Shown here: piece by piece, positions 1-5,581 of the stretch
Numbering within the stretch: the stretch's first letter is position 1
How the letters are laid out: each line of letters begins with the position of its first letter
Assembly: GCF_021107415.1 (NCBI RefSeq)
Contig: NZ_JAIOSW010000450.1
Coordinates: forward strand, 1-6,512
Source: Desulfobacula sp.
GTDB lineage: Bacteria; Desulfobacterota; Desulfobacteria; Desulfobacterales; Desulfobacteraceae
Direction of reading: 5' to 3'
DNA length: 6,512 nt
Translations under genes and position numbers: made by a program
The notes under the pieces: generated by a model
What the model saw: the letters and a program-made list of their open reading frames with translations, nothing else
Told to the model about the DNA's origin: nothing
Database searches by the model: none

Positions 1-72
1 GAATGATGCGCCTGAGATAATAATATAAAATATTCCAAGGAATCTATCTCCCCGAAGTTTGAAAAAACCCAT
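1..72 (-). CDS. Start of an unidentified, probably membrane protein (partial)
   Basis: An open frame of 24 codons with no stop runs from an ATG at 72 to the window edge, beginning MGFFKLRGDRFLGIFY. A short basic stretch is followed by a hydrophobic run (LGIFYIIISGASF), as in an N-terminal membrane segment or signal anchor. It lies 44 bp downstream of the thioesterase stop on the same strand, with an AAGGA-type site at about 84-88, so it may be a fourth operon gene. The 'KLRGDRFLGIF' opening loosely resembles TctB-type small subunits of tripartite tricarboxylate transporters, but 24 residues are too few to name it. The call rests on reading frame, spacing and context only. Confidence 0.4.
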   Translation of the reverse strand, partial: MGFFKLRGDRFLGIFYIIISGASF

Positions 73-116
73 TTATTTTGTGATCCTTTTTAATTTATAT
101 ATAATAGAAACAATAC

Positions 117-557
117 TTATTTATCTACAAACCATTCATCCTTTTGATATGCCTGATCCTGGCTTTTTGCAATTAATTTATCTGTTTTTTCATTAAAAAT
201 TTTAATACTGTATAATGCTGTTCGCCTTCCTTTATGTTCCTCTTTTGCCTCGGCAACCAGGTGATCTCCAGAATAACTGGGCTTTAAAAAACATATGCTC
301 ACGTTAAGAGCAACAGCAACTTTTCCATGGGAATTGCATGCAGCTGCAAAGGCCATATCACTTATAGCAAAAATAATACCGCCATGGGTTGTGCCATGAA
401 AATTTGTCATATTACCATCAATAACAAGAGATACTCTGCTATGTCCGGGTTTGATAATTTCAACTTTTGCCCCGAGATAATTGGCAAAAGGGTCTTTTTT
501 AATATGATCATTTATAGATTGTTGACGGGTTTTGTCATCCATATAATTCTCCTGCAT
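117..557 (-). CDS. PaaI-family hotdog-fold thioesterase
   Basis: A probable acyl-CoA thioesterase of the PaaI/4HBT hotdog superfamily, 146 residues, the usual length for a single-hotdog enzyme; such proteins act in the cytoplasm as dimers or tetramers and hydrolyse aryl- or acyl-CoA. The family signature is clear: N52-F-H-G55, then H58-G-G60, then the D67 position (IFAISDMAF) that carries the catalytic acid in PaaI enzymes. The second half has the expected FLKPSYSGDHL strand and the GRRT turn at 110-113. Two starts are plausible: ATG 557 (AAGGAG, 4 nt spacer) and ATG 542 (GGAG, 6 nt spacer; protein begins MDDKTRQQ). The gene lies 13 bp after the transporter and is almost certainly cotranscribed with it. 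The family is confident; the substrate is unknown. The transporter link suggests an aromatic or short organic acid handled as a CoA ester, which is inference. Confidence 0.92.
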   Translation of the reverse strand: MQENYMDDKTRQQSINDHIKKDPFANYLGAKVEIIKPGHSRVSLVIDGNMTNFHGTTHGGIIFAISDMAFAAACNSHGKVAVALNVSICFLKPSYSGDHLVAEAKEEHKGRRTALYSIKIFNEKTDKLIAKSQDQAYQKDEWFVDK

Positions 558-570
558 TGAACTCCTTATA

Positions 571-1812
571 TTATAACTCTTTAGTGGGCTTTTTTAAAAA
601 TAGTGAAAAAATCATACCCATAAGAGATATTCCGCCGGCAACCAGGAACGGAAGCATAAAAGAATTGCTCACATCCGCAAGATACCCTCCTAAAGCAGGA
701 CCAATGGATTGACCAATTCCAAAAAATAGAGTTATAAACCCAAGCCCTGCGGGAGCAAGTCTGGGGCCAACAAAATCTCCGGCTGCTGCTGCCATAATGG
801 TTGGTATACTCCATGCTGTCATACCAAAAAGAATAGCAGATAAATAAAATCCGGCTTCAAATTTAAACAGGGCATAGACTATATAAGAAAGTCCAAGTAC
901 AAAATATGCCAAAGCCGCGCCTTTACCACGCCCGATCCTGTCAGATATACTGCCCCAGAGAACGCCGCAAAAAATACTTAATCCGCCCACTGTTGCCCAC
1001 AAGCCGCCCGCATATGCCTCTGAGTAGCCCATCTCCTTTACCAGATAGGCTGCAAAAAATACAATGTAAATAATATAAGACAAACCATAAAAAAAATATA
1101 CAACTCCAAGATACCAAAGAGCCTTCATTTTATACACTTTGCCCCAGTCCAGAGATGAGACTTTACTTTCTGAGGAGGGCTCTTTACTCTCTTCTTTTAC
1201 TTTTTGCCCTAAAGGAAGTAATCCCTTGTCTGCTGGCTGATTACGTAAAAATATAAAAACAATAACAGCTACCAGAAGCACAATAGTGCCCAGAATATAC
1301 CATGAATACCGCCAGCCATCTGTTTCAAAAGCAGATAAAATAAAGGGTACAATGATACCAGATATAAATATCCCCAGACCAATCCCGCCTGAAACAATAC
1401 CTGTAGCAAACCCACGCCTATTAACAGCAAACCATGCTGAGCCCAGAGCCATGGCAGGCACATAAGCTGCACCATTCCCCAGGCCTGTTAATAAACGCAT
1501 GGCAAAAGCAAAACCAAATGATTTAGCAAGGCCGGTAAGTATCATGGTGACACCCATAAGGATTAAAGCAAATGTAATAACAGCTCTTGTTCCAAATTTT
1601 GCTGCAAGGAACCCACCAATAATGGCCATGGTTAGATAACCGATAAAATTTCCGGTCCCTAAAAGTCCCAGTTGGGTATAATCAAAACTAAGCCCGTCTT
1701 TCATGGCAGGGAGTAAAATTGTATAAGCCATCCGTCCAAAACCATGAGCTGCAACAGTTGTAAACAATCCCATGAAAATCACTATCCATCCATAGTGTAT
1801 TTTCTTTTCCAT
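571..1812 (-). CDS. Major facilitator superfamily (MFS) transporter
   Basis: A secondary transporter of the inner membrane with 413 residues and about twelve hydrophobic segments in two six-helix halves. They are joined by a polar loop at about residues 192-227 rich in K, E and S. Loop 2-3 has an MFS motif-A form (GGFLAAKFGTR, 66-76), repeated in the second half as GSISDRIGR (287-295), the internal duplication typical of the superfamily. The opening HYGWIVIFMG and the GRMAYTILLPAM stretch recall the oxalate/formate-antiporter-like and YbfB/YjiJ-like branches, so an anionic organic substrate is possible but unproven. The frame extends 8 codons upstream to a TTG, but ATG 1812 is preferred because GGAGG lies 6 nt before it. 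It follows the DUF6868 gene by 67 bp and precedes the thioesterase by 13 bp. No damage is seen. Confidence 0.93.
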   Translation of the reverse strand: MEKKIHYGWIVIFMGLFTTVAAHGFGRMAYTILLPAMKDGLSFDYTQLGLLGTGNFIGYLTMAIIGGFLAAKFGTRAVITFALILMGVTMILTGLAKSFGFAFAMRLLTGLGNGAAYVPAMALGSAWFAVNRRGFATGIVSGGIGLGIFISGIIVPFILSAFETDGWRYSWYILGTIVLLVAVIVFIFLRNQPADKGLLPLGQKVKEESKEPSSESKVSSLDWGKVYKMKALWYLGVVYFFYGLSYIIYIVFFAAYLVKEMGYSEAYAGGLWATVGGLSIFCGVLWGSISDRIGRGKGAALAYFVLGLSYIVYALFKFEAGFYLSAILFGMTAWSIPTIMAAAAGDFVGPRLAPAGLGFITLFFGIGQSIGPALGGYLADVSNSFMLPFLVAGGISLMGMIFSLFLKKPTKEL

Positions 1813-1818
1813 GTGCTT

Positions 1819-1823
1819 CCTCC
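1819..1823 (-). promoter_or_regulatory. Shine-Dalgarno site fixing the MFS transporter start
   Basis: GGAGG on the minus strand with a 6 nt spacer to ATG 1812. The longer reading begins at a TTG upstream of this site, so the site itself would lie inside the coding region; the ATG is therefore the better start. Confidence 0.8.
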
Positions 1824-1879
1824 TTTTTCTAATCAATTTTTAACTAAAATTTTATTTGCTTCATAAGTATTATATTTTT

Positions 1880-2122
1880 TTACCCAATAATCCTAAAGGC
1901 AATATAGGGAACAACATTGAAAACCAAAAAAACAATTTTAAACAACCCTATAAACGCATAAATAACCACATTAAAAGTTTCTCTTGGAATGGGAAACCAT
2001 TTACTTTGGGTACGATACACTAAATCCGGAGTTAACATTAATATTATAATCCAAAAAATCAATATACCACCGTTTATAATCGTACACCACATAAAAAACC
2101 CTGTCAGTGCCTGAATATCCAT
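1880..2122 (-). CDS. Small two-helix membrane protein, DUF6868 family
   Basis: An 80-residue protein with two hydrophobic segments (about residues 6-30 and 54-78) and a short polar middle containing YRTQSKWFPIPRE. The pattern FF.WCTIINGG, then YR....WF, then a second helix ending NVVPYIAFRIIG at the extreme C-terminus, matches what I recall of the DUF6868 family, whose function is unknown. Start ATG 2122 is supported by an AGGAGG-type site about 5 nt upstream. It is the first gene of the thioesterase/transporter cluster, so it may be an accessory subunit of the transporter; this is inference from position only. The insertion sequence begins only 19 bp upstream, between the ribosome binding site and whatever promoter the gene once had, so its present expression is doubtful or depends on readout from the element. 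Confidence 0.85.
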   Translation of the reverse strand: MDIQALTGFFMWCTIINGGILIFWIIILMLTPDLVYRTQSKWFPIPRETFNVVIYAFIGLFKIVFLVFNVVPYIAFRIIG

Positions 2123-2141
2123 GATGTCCTCCTTCTATTTA

Positions 2142-2155
2142 AGACCTTTGCACGA
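2142..2155 (+). repeat. Left terminal inverted repeat of the IS
   Basis: AGACCTTTGCACGA here pairs with AGAGCTTTGCAAGA read on the minus strand from 3557 to 3544, 12 of 14 identical. The similarity fades immediately inside, as in many IS5-family ends. Confidence 0.72.
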
Positions 2156-2245
2156 GTATATTGATTTTCCCCCGGCTGCTCGTCATTAGCTCCATATTTT
2201 TATAAATTATGAGTTATTTTTTTTAGTATAATTGCATATATCTAA

Positions 2246-2274
2246 TTGATTTTATTCTATATTTTTACTATAAT
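2246..2274 (+). promoter_or_regulatory. Sigma-70-type promoter of the transposase gene
   Basis: TTGATT (2246-2251) and a perfect TATAAT (2269-2274) are separated by 17 bp in a very AT-rich stretch. The predicted transcript would begin near 2281, about 25 nt before the transposase ATG, with a weak AAGAGG ribosome binding site at 2296-2301. Confidence 0.65.
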
Positions 2275-2305
2275 GCTTCTATAAAATCAAGCTTTAAGAG
2301 GCATC

Positions 2306-3374
2306 ATGGCATACAAAATCCTCGAACATAATTTTTCATTTGCTGATATCGCTGTGCAAAACATTGCAGATAAGAACCGAACCCTTTTGTTTTTACGCCA
2401 AGTCAAAAACACTATCGACTGGCAGTCTATTCAAGAGCTTCTAATGAAATTCTACGAAACCGGAAAAGCCAATAAAGGTGAAAGAGCCTATTCTCCTTTG
2501 TTTCTGTTCAAATGTTTCCTTCTCCAAAAGTGGTATCAAATTAAATCAGACCCTGAACTTGAGAGCCAGATTAATGACCGAATCTCTTTCAAATCCTTTC
2601 TTGATCTTTCTCTGGAGCAGCCTTCTCCAGATCATTCTACTTTTTCAAGATTCAGAAGCCGCCTTTCCGAGGAAGCCATGACTCGACTCAACAGTGCCCT
2701 TCTCAAACAATTCCATCAGCATGGAGTTTCCATCAATGAAGGAGTTGCTGTAGATGCCAGGCTGGTTCAGTCGGCAAGCAGACCTGCCTCTAATGACAAA
2801 CTCAAAGAGATCAAAGAAAAAGCTAACACTCCTGAGGGCAAATTTGATAAAAATGGAAACAAGAAAAAATTTTCTCGTGATCTTGATTCCAACTGGGTTA
2901 TTAAAAATGATAAACCTCACTATGGCCTGAAAGAGCATGCTGCTGTTGACACTGAAAAATGGTTTCATTCTCTCCACTACTCTGAGCCCTGCTTCTCATA
3001 ATGATTCAATCTATTTGCCTCGTGCTGTCATTTATAGCATGCATACTGAGAATAAAATCAAAATTGTCTATGCTGATAAAGGATATCCCGGCGCTCCCAA
3101 TCGTGAATTCCTTGCATTAAACAATATTAAAGACGGGATTATGCGTAAGGATGAAAAAAATGTCAAGCTGACTGATTTAGAAATAGAACGCAATAAGGGT
3201 ATTTCAAAATACCGGTACATAGTAGAGCGATATTTCGGAATAAGCCACAAGTATAATAATGGAAACCAGGCACGGTTTCCGAAATTACTAAAAAATAAAA
3301 TCGATATCATGTTCCGACAGTTTGCTTTCAATTTGAAAAAGGGGGCCAAAATCCTTGAAGCCCTCCCGGTTTAG
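2306..3374 (+). pseudogene. IS5-family DDE transposase, frameshifted
   Basis: Two overlapping frames together encode one transposase of about 355 residues, a normal length for the family. The first frame (2306-3001) gives the DUF772-like N-terminal domain (SDPELESQINDRISFKSFL, then PSPDHSTFSRFRSRL) and the first catalytic Asp at residue 150 (GVAVDARLVQ, codon 2753). The second frame (usable from about 2958 to 3374) gives the other two catalytic residues: Asp in VYADKGYPG (codon 3075) and Glu in YRYIVERYFG (codon 3225). The frames meet at an A5 run (2955-2959): removing one A reads DTE-NGFILSTTLSPAS and restores a continuous conserved sequence. As written, the first frame continues 14 codons and stops at 3001, before the second catalytic residue, so neither product alone is active. 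A single-base insertion or a sequencing error is the simplest explanation. Confidence 0.9.
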
Positions 3375-3414
3375 ATGGATAGGTGCGCTCGGACATGGAA
3401 ATCCGGGCAAAATG

Positions 3415-3486
3415 GCCTCGATTAGAGGCAATACTAAGCCAACCGGATATAAAATCCGGATAAATCTGAGGCCTGTCCGCAGCCTC
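3415..3486 (+). other. Hairpin-rich non-coding 3' margin of the IS
   Basis: The region between the transposase stop (3374) and the right inverted repeat has no supportable gene. It contains GCCTC/GAGGC (3415-3419 with 3425-3429, 5-nt loop), CCGGAT/ATCCGG (3443-3448 with 3454-3459, 5-nt loop) and GAGGC/GCCTC (3469-3473 with 3482-3486). None is followed by a T run, so they are not good intrinsic terminators. They may shield the IS or its end from transcription, but this is unproven. Confidence 0.4.
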
Positions 3487-3526
3487 CGAAGCTGATTTTT
3501 TAAATTTTGACTTCAAAATGCTATAA

Positions 3527-3742
3527 TCAGAAAAATTTCCTTATCTTGCAAAGCTCTCGAGAGGTTGGCCAAATGTTCCTATCGTTCATCGTAATTACTC
3601 TACCATCGGGAAGTTCTTTCGTGTCAGGATTAAGATCTAAATAATGAAGCTGATTTGAATGCTCCAAGAGAAATCCTCTTTGATACCATTGGGGAACATA
3701 GTGATTATCTCTTGTCTTGGGCATGATTTTATATTCTGACAT
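3527..3742 (-). pseudogene. DUF4238-family protein, N-terminal fragment cut by the IS
   Basis: The first 62 or so codons encode a typical DUF4238 N-terminus: MPKTRDNHYVPQWYQRGFL, then LHYLDLNPDTKELPDGRVI. The family is normally several hundred residues long and its function is unknown. From about codon 63 the reading runs into the right inverted repeat of the insertion sequence and ends after the IS-encoded tail CKIRKFF, so the original gene stops near 3558. Start choice is uncertain: ATG 3742 has AAAGGG directly abutting it (poor spacing), while ATG 3724 (MPKTRD) fits the family better but lacks a well-placed site. The remainder of the gene is not found beyond the left end of the IS. It sits in the cassette-like array after the attC-like site at 3819-3865 and would be one cassette's gene. 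Confidence 0.82.
3544..3557 (-). repeat. Right terminal inverted repeat of the IS
   Basis: On the minus strand this reads AGAGCTTTGCAAGA, matching the left end at 12 of 14 positions. Its outer end overlaps a 10-bp palindrome CTCTCGAGAG (3554-3563) that straddles the junction with the DUF4238 gene. Confidence 0.7.
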
Positions 3743-3818
3743 CCCTTTAGAAATACATATTCAAATTAACTGATACCAATTTTGTGAAAAAACGATCCCC
3801 CAAACGTCATACTCGGAG

Positions 3819-3865
3819 AACTTTGAAAATAACCGGTATCACCCGGTTCATTTTCGTTGTTAGGA
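3819..3865 (-). other. attC-like recombination site after the SDR gene (short)
   Basis: Read on the minus strand: R''-like TCCTAAC, spacer AAC, left arm GAAAAT-G-AACCGG, 6-nt loop, right arm CCGGTT-ATTTTC, spacer AAA, then GTT (3821-3819). The arms pair over 12 bp with one extrahelical G, 9 nt in from AAC. At about 47 bp it is shorter than most attC sites (about 57-140 bp), and the R' box GTTCTCC departs from GTTRRRY, so it could instead be an unrelated hairpin. Its position exactly between two codirectional genes and its symmetrical spacers favour attC. Confidence 0.6.
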
Positions 3866-3914
3866 GCCTATTCAACTCTTAAAGTGCTTTTTTGTTTATA
3901 AATACAATTTCACT

Positions 3915-4712
3915 CTACTGGCTCCGCTTCCCCAGCCAAGATTTAAATGATTTAGGAAAAAACCCCATCATTGCTGTAAGCACCTTGTAAAAACCACCTG
4001 GAATACAAAACACCTTTCCTTTCATTACAGCCTGATAACCCTGTTCTGCAACATCTTCAGTCTGGGACCACATAAATTTAGGGAGCCTGTCAATGGATTC
4101 ACGAACACCCATGACATCATGGAATTCACTTCTTGTGAATCCGGGGCATAATGCCGTACAATTTATACCATGCCCTGACAACTCCATATGCAGTGCATCC
4201 GATATCCCTGCAACATATGACTTGATACCGCCATACAGATTGCCTGGCATCTGCGGACTGAATGCGGCAACCGATGCAACGTTTATTATACGTCCGTATT
4301 TTTGTTTTCTCATTTCGCCGGCAAACAGATAACACATCTGCGTAACTGCGGTCATCATCACCTGGATCATATCCTGATGCTCCTGCCAGGAGGTTTCTAA
4401 AAACTTTGTTTTCAAAGCATAACCTGCATTATTAACCATTGCGCTGACCATGATCTGATCAGCCTTTAGTACATCATATACCTGTTGTGGGGATACAGGA
4501 TCGGCCAGGTCGGAAACAAGAACTTTGGTTCGTATCTCAAATGATTTTTCCATTTGCGCAGCAATATTTTTTAATTTCTCCTCCCGGCGGGCTACAAGCA
4601 CAAGATTAAACCCGTTTCTGGCAAATACAGTTGCAAATGCTTTGCCAATACCGGCTGATGCTCCAGTAATTAAAGCCCAGCGACCATTGGACTGTCTTTG
4701 AAATTCATTCAT
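3915..4712 (-). CDS. Short-chain dehydrogenase/reductase (SDR), NADP-type
   Basis: A classical SDR oxidoreductase of 265 residues with a Rossmann fold, probably cytoplasmic. Visible motifs: TGASAGIG (17-24) for the cofactor, ARR (41-43) after the second strand, favouring NADP(H), NNAG (94-97), catalytic Ser147 in INVASVAAF, Tyr160 and Lys164 in YGGIK, and the CPG turn (189-191). All catalytic residues are present, so the enzyme looks functional. The substrate, an alcohol or carbonyl compound, cannot be predicted; the C-terminal hydrophobic stretch FYKVLTAMMGFFPKSF may bind membrane or lipid substrate, as in several lipid-acting SDRs (inference). Start ATG 4712 has AAGG 11 nt upstream, and a stop lies in frame just before it. 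The start is only 18 bp from the GTT of the preceding attC-like site, so it must be transcribed from upstream. Confidence 0.93.
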   Translation of the reverse strand: MNEFQRQSNGRWALITGASAGIGKAFATVFARNGFNLVLVARREEKLKNIAAQMEKSFEIRTKVLVSDLADPVSPQQVYDVLKADQIMVSAMVNNAGYALKTKFLETSWQEHQDMIQVMMTAVTQMCYLFAGEMRKQKYGRIINVASVAAFSPQMPGNLYGGIKSYVAGISDALHMELSGHGINCTALCPGFTRSEFHDVMGVRESIDRLPKFMWSQTEDVAEQGYQAVMKGKVFCIPGGFYKVLTAMMGFFPKSFKSWLGKRSQ

Positions 4713-4730
4713 AATTCATATTGCCTTATT

Positions 4731-4853
4731 AACGCAGAAGTCAGGTGCAGCTATGGTTTCCACGACTTCCGCTAAAAATTATATATTTCAAATTTACAAC
4801 AACCTGCCAAAACGGCGTAGACCCTTGCTGTGACCTGAACTAACAGGTTATGA
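4731..4853 (-). other. attC-like recombination site after the XRE-2TM gene
   Basis: On the minus strand: TCATAAC (AAC = 4849-4847), 5-nt spacer CTGTT, left arm AGT-T-CAGGT, a long loop with a second paired block (CAGC 4748-4751 with GCTG 4827-4830 on the plus strand), right arm ACCTGACT, 5-nt spacer TCTGC, then GTT (4733-4731). The extra T lies 8 nt in from AAC, the same place as the extrahelical base in textbook attC sites, and the right end reads TGC-GTTA as in the consensus. Total length of about 120 bp is within the attC range. Confidence 0.7.
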
Positions 4854-4858
4854 AAATA

Positions 4859-5326
4859 TTATGAATTACGCTTTAACCTTTTTTCAATTTGACGCTTTTC
4901 CCAATCGGGCCCAAACAAATTGAAAACCTCGAAAACATTTATGCCGTGGATGCTGACACCGATCCCCCAGCCCAAAGCTGGCCAAATAGCCCATAAATAG
5001 TCTGATGATGTTATTAAATTCAATGCAAATAATCCCACAATGACAATTGCATATGTTATGAGATGAGTATAAAATCCTTTAATATCACGCACATATATAA
5101 TAGCCTGTTCTTCTTTTAATGAAATATTGGATTGCTTTGACATATCAGTCTCCTTGGTTATGTAAGTAACATCTGTGTCAAATGCCGCAGATAGAGCTTT
5201 TAAAGATTCTAAGCTTGGCTTTTGACCTCTTTCAATACGTTGGATAGTTCGCACACTAAGATTGCATATCTCAGCCAATTGCTCTTGAGACCAACTTTTT
5301 TCAAGACGAAGTTTACGGACGCTCAT
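4859..5326 (-). CDS. XRE-family helix-turn-helix protein with C-terminal 2TM domain
   Basis: A 155-residue two-part protein. Residues 1-58 form a Cro/C1-type DNA-binding domain (WSQEQLAEICNLSVRTIQRIERGQ, with SLESLKALSAAFD following). Residues about 75-150 match the '2TM domain' family: two hydrophobic helices (about 87-106 and 110-129) with the conserved GFYTHL before them, WPALGWGIGVSIHG between and in the second helix, and FGPDWEKRQIEKR after them. It is therefore probably a membrane-anchored transcription regulator that senses an unknown signal, or one that regulates its own cassette. Start ATG 5326 has AGGAG 7 nt upstream. With about 134 bp between the attC-like GTT and its start, it is the cassette with most room for its own promoter. 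The domain calls are strong; targets are unknown. Confidence 0.92.
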   Translation of the reverse strand: MSVRKLRLEKSWSQEQLAEICNLSVRTIQRIERGQKPSLESLKALSAAFDTDVTYITKETDMSKQSNISLKEEQAIIYVRDIKGFYTHLITYAIVIVGLFALNLITSSDYLWAIWPALGWGIGVSIHGINVFEVFNLFGPDWEKRQIEKRLKRNS

Positions 5327-5337
5327 ACGTATGCTCC

Positions 5338-5360
5338 TATAGTTAAAATTTGAGACTATA
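5338..5360. promoter_or_regulatory. Possible operator for the XRE-2TM gene
   Basis: TATAGT (5338-5343) and ACTATA (5355-5360) form a 6-bp inverted repeat with 11 bp between, overlapping the upstream edge of the XRE gene's ribosome binding site; a TATATA-rich stretch that could be a -10 region adjoins it. Dimeric XRE repressors often bind such half-sites in their own leader. The sequence is AT-rich, so this could be chance. Confidence 0.3.
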
Positions 5361-5460
5361 TATACTAAGCAAAGACCATTTAGACCACGACATGGTTACG
5401 ACATCATCAGGACAATAATCTGACATTCAAACCAATTCAGAAAGTCATTAGTCTACTAAA

Positions 5461-5545
5461 AACGTTAAGTTAAGTGGAAAAAAAGAGTCATAATCATCCG
5501 CAAATCATACCAGTTGATTTTTTCCACTTCAACTTTTTGTTACAT
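5461..5545 (-). other. attC-like recombination site after the TIGR02285-like gene
   Basis: The clearest of the sites. On the minus strand: ATGTAAC, spacer AAA, left arm AAGTT-G-AAGTGGAAAAAA, loop, right arm TTTTTTTCCACTTAACTT, spacer AAC, GTT (5463-5461). The arms pair over 17 bp with one extrahelical G located 8 nt in from AAC. The left end TAACAAAAAGTTGAAG follows the recalled classical 59-base-element left consensus TAACNAWNNNTTCAAG with one difference (G for C, at the extrahelical base), and CTTAACT in the right arm matches the right-hand consensus. Length 85 bp. Bases 5461-5506 recur exactly at 6467-6512. Confidence 0.78.
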
Positions 5546-5581
5546 TAACCGGGTAACTGCCACACCTGATGATTATCTTAT

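Larger units (their letters stand above)
2142..3557 (+). mobile_element. IS5-family insertion sequence, about 1.4 kb
   Basis: The element is bounded by imperfect inverted repeats (2142-2155 and 3544-3557, 12 of 14 matching) and holds one transposase gene with its own promoter. Length and gene content fit IS5-family elements. The left margin (2142-2305) holds the promoter; the right margin (3375-3557) has no gene but several small hairpins. The bases just outside the two ends show no convincing short direct repeat, so no target duplication can be shown. The right end cuts a DUF4238 gene; the left end sits directly upstream of the DUF6868 ribosome binding site. The exact ends are inferred from the inverted repeat and could be off by one or two bases. 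Confidence 0.82.

Noticed and set aside
1813..1836. TTG start at 1836 for the MFS transporter
   Set aside because: It would place the strong GGAGG ribosome binding site inside the gene; ATG 1812 has ideal spacing.
1..2122. Region 1 as part of the cassette array
   Set aside because: Gaps of 13 and 67 bp contain no AAC/GTT-framed stem, and the genes form a tight operon; nothing there resembles attC.
2645..2977. 110-codon minus-strand frame inside the transposase
   Set aside because: It lies antisense to conserved transposase sequence, has no recognisable domain, and is a shadow frame.
2937..3001. Programmed -1 ribosomal frameshift in the transposase
   Set aside because: The frame change needed is +1 (or -2), and there is no A6G-type slippery heptamer; one extra A in A5 explains it more simply.
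3558..3914. DUF4238 fragment as an intact small protein of 71 residues
   Set aside because: Its last residues are encoded by the IS inverted repeat, and the family is far longer, so it is a truncation rather than a natural short gene.
5461..5545. The long A/T-tipped hairpin as a transcription terminator
   Set aside because: The stem is AT-rich with a loop of over 30 nt and no GC-rich core followed by a T tract; the AAC/GTT framing fits attC much better.
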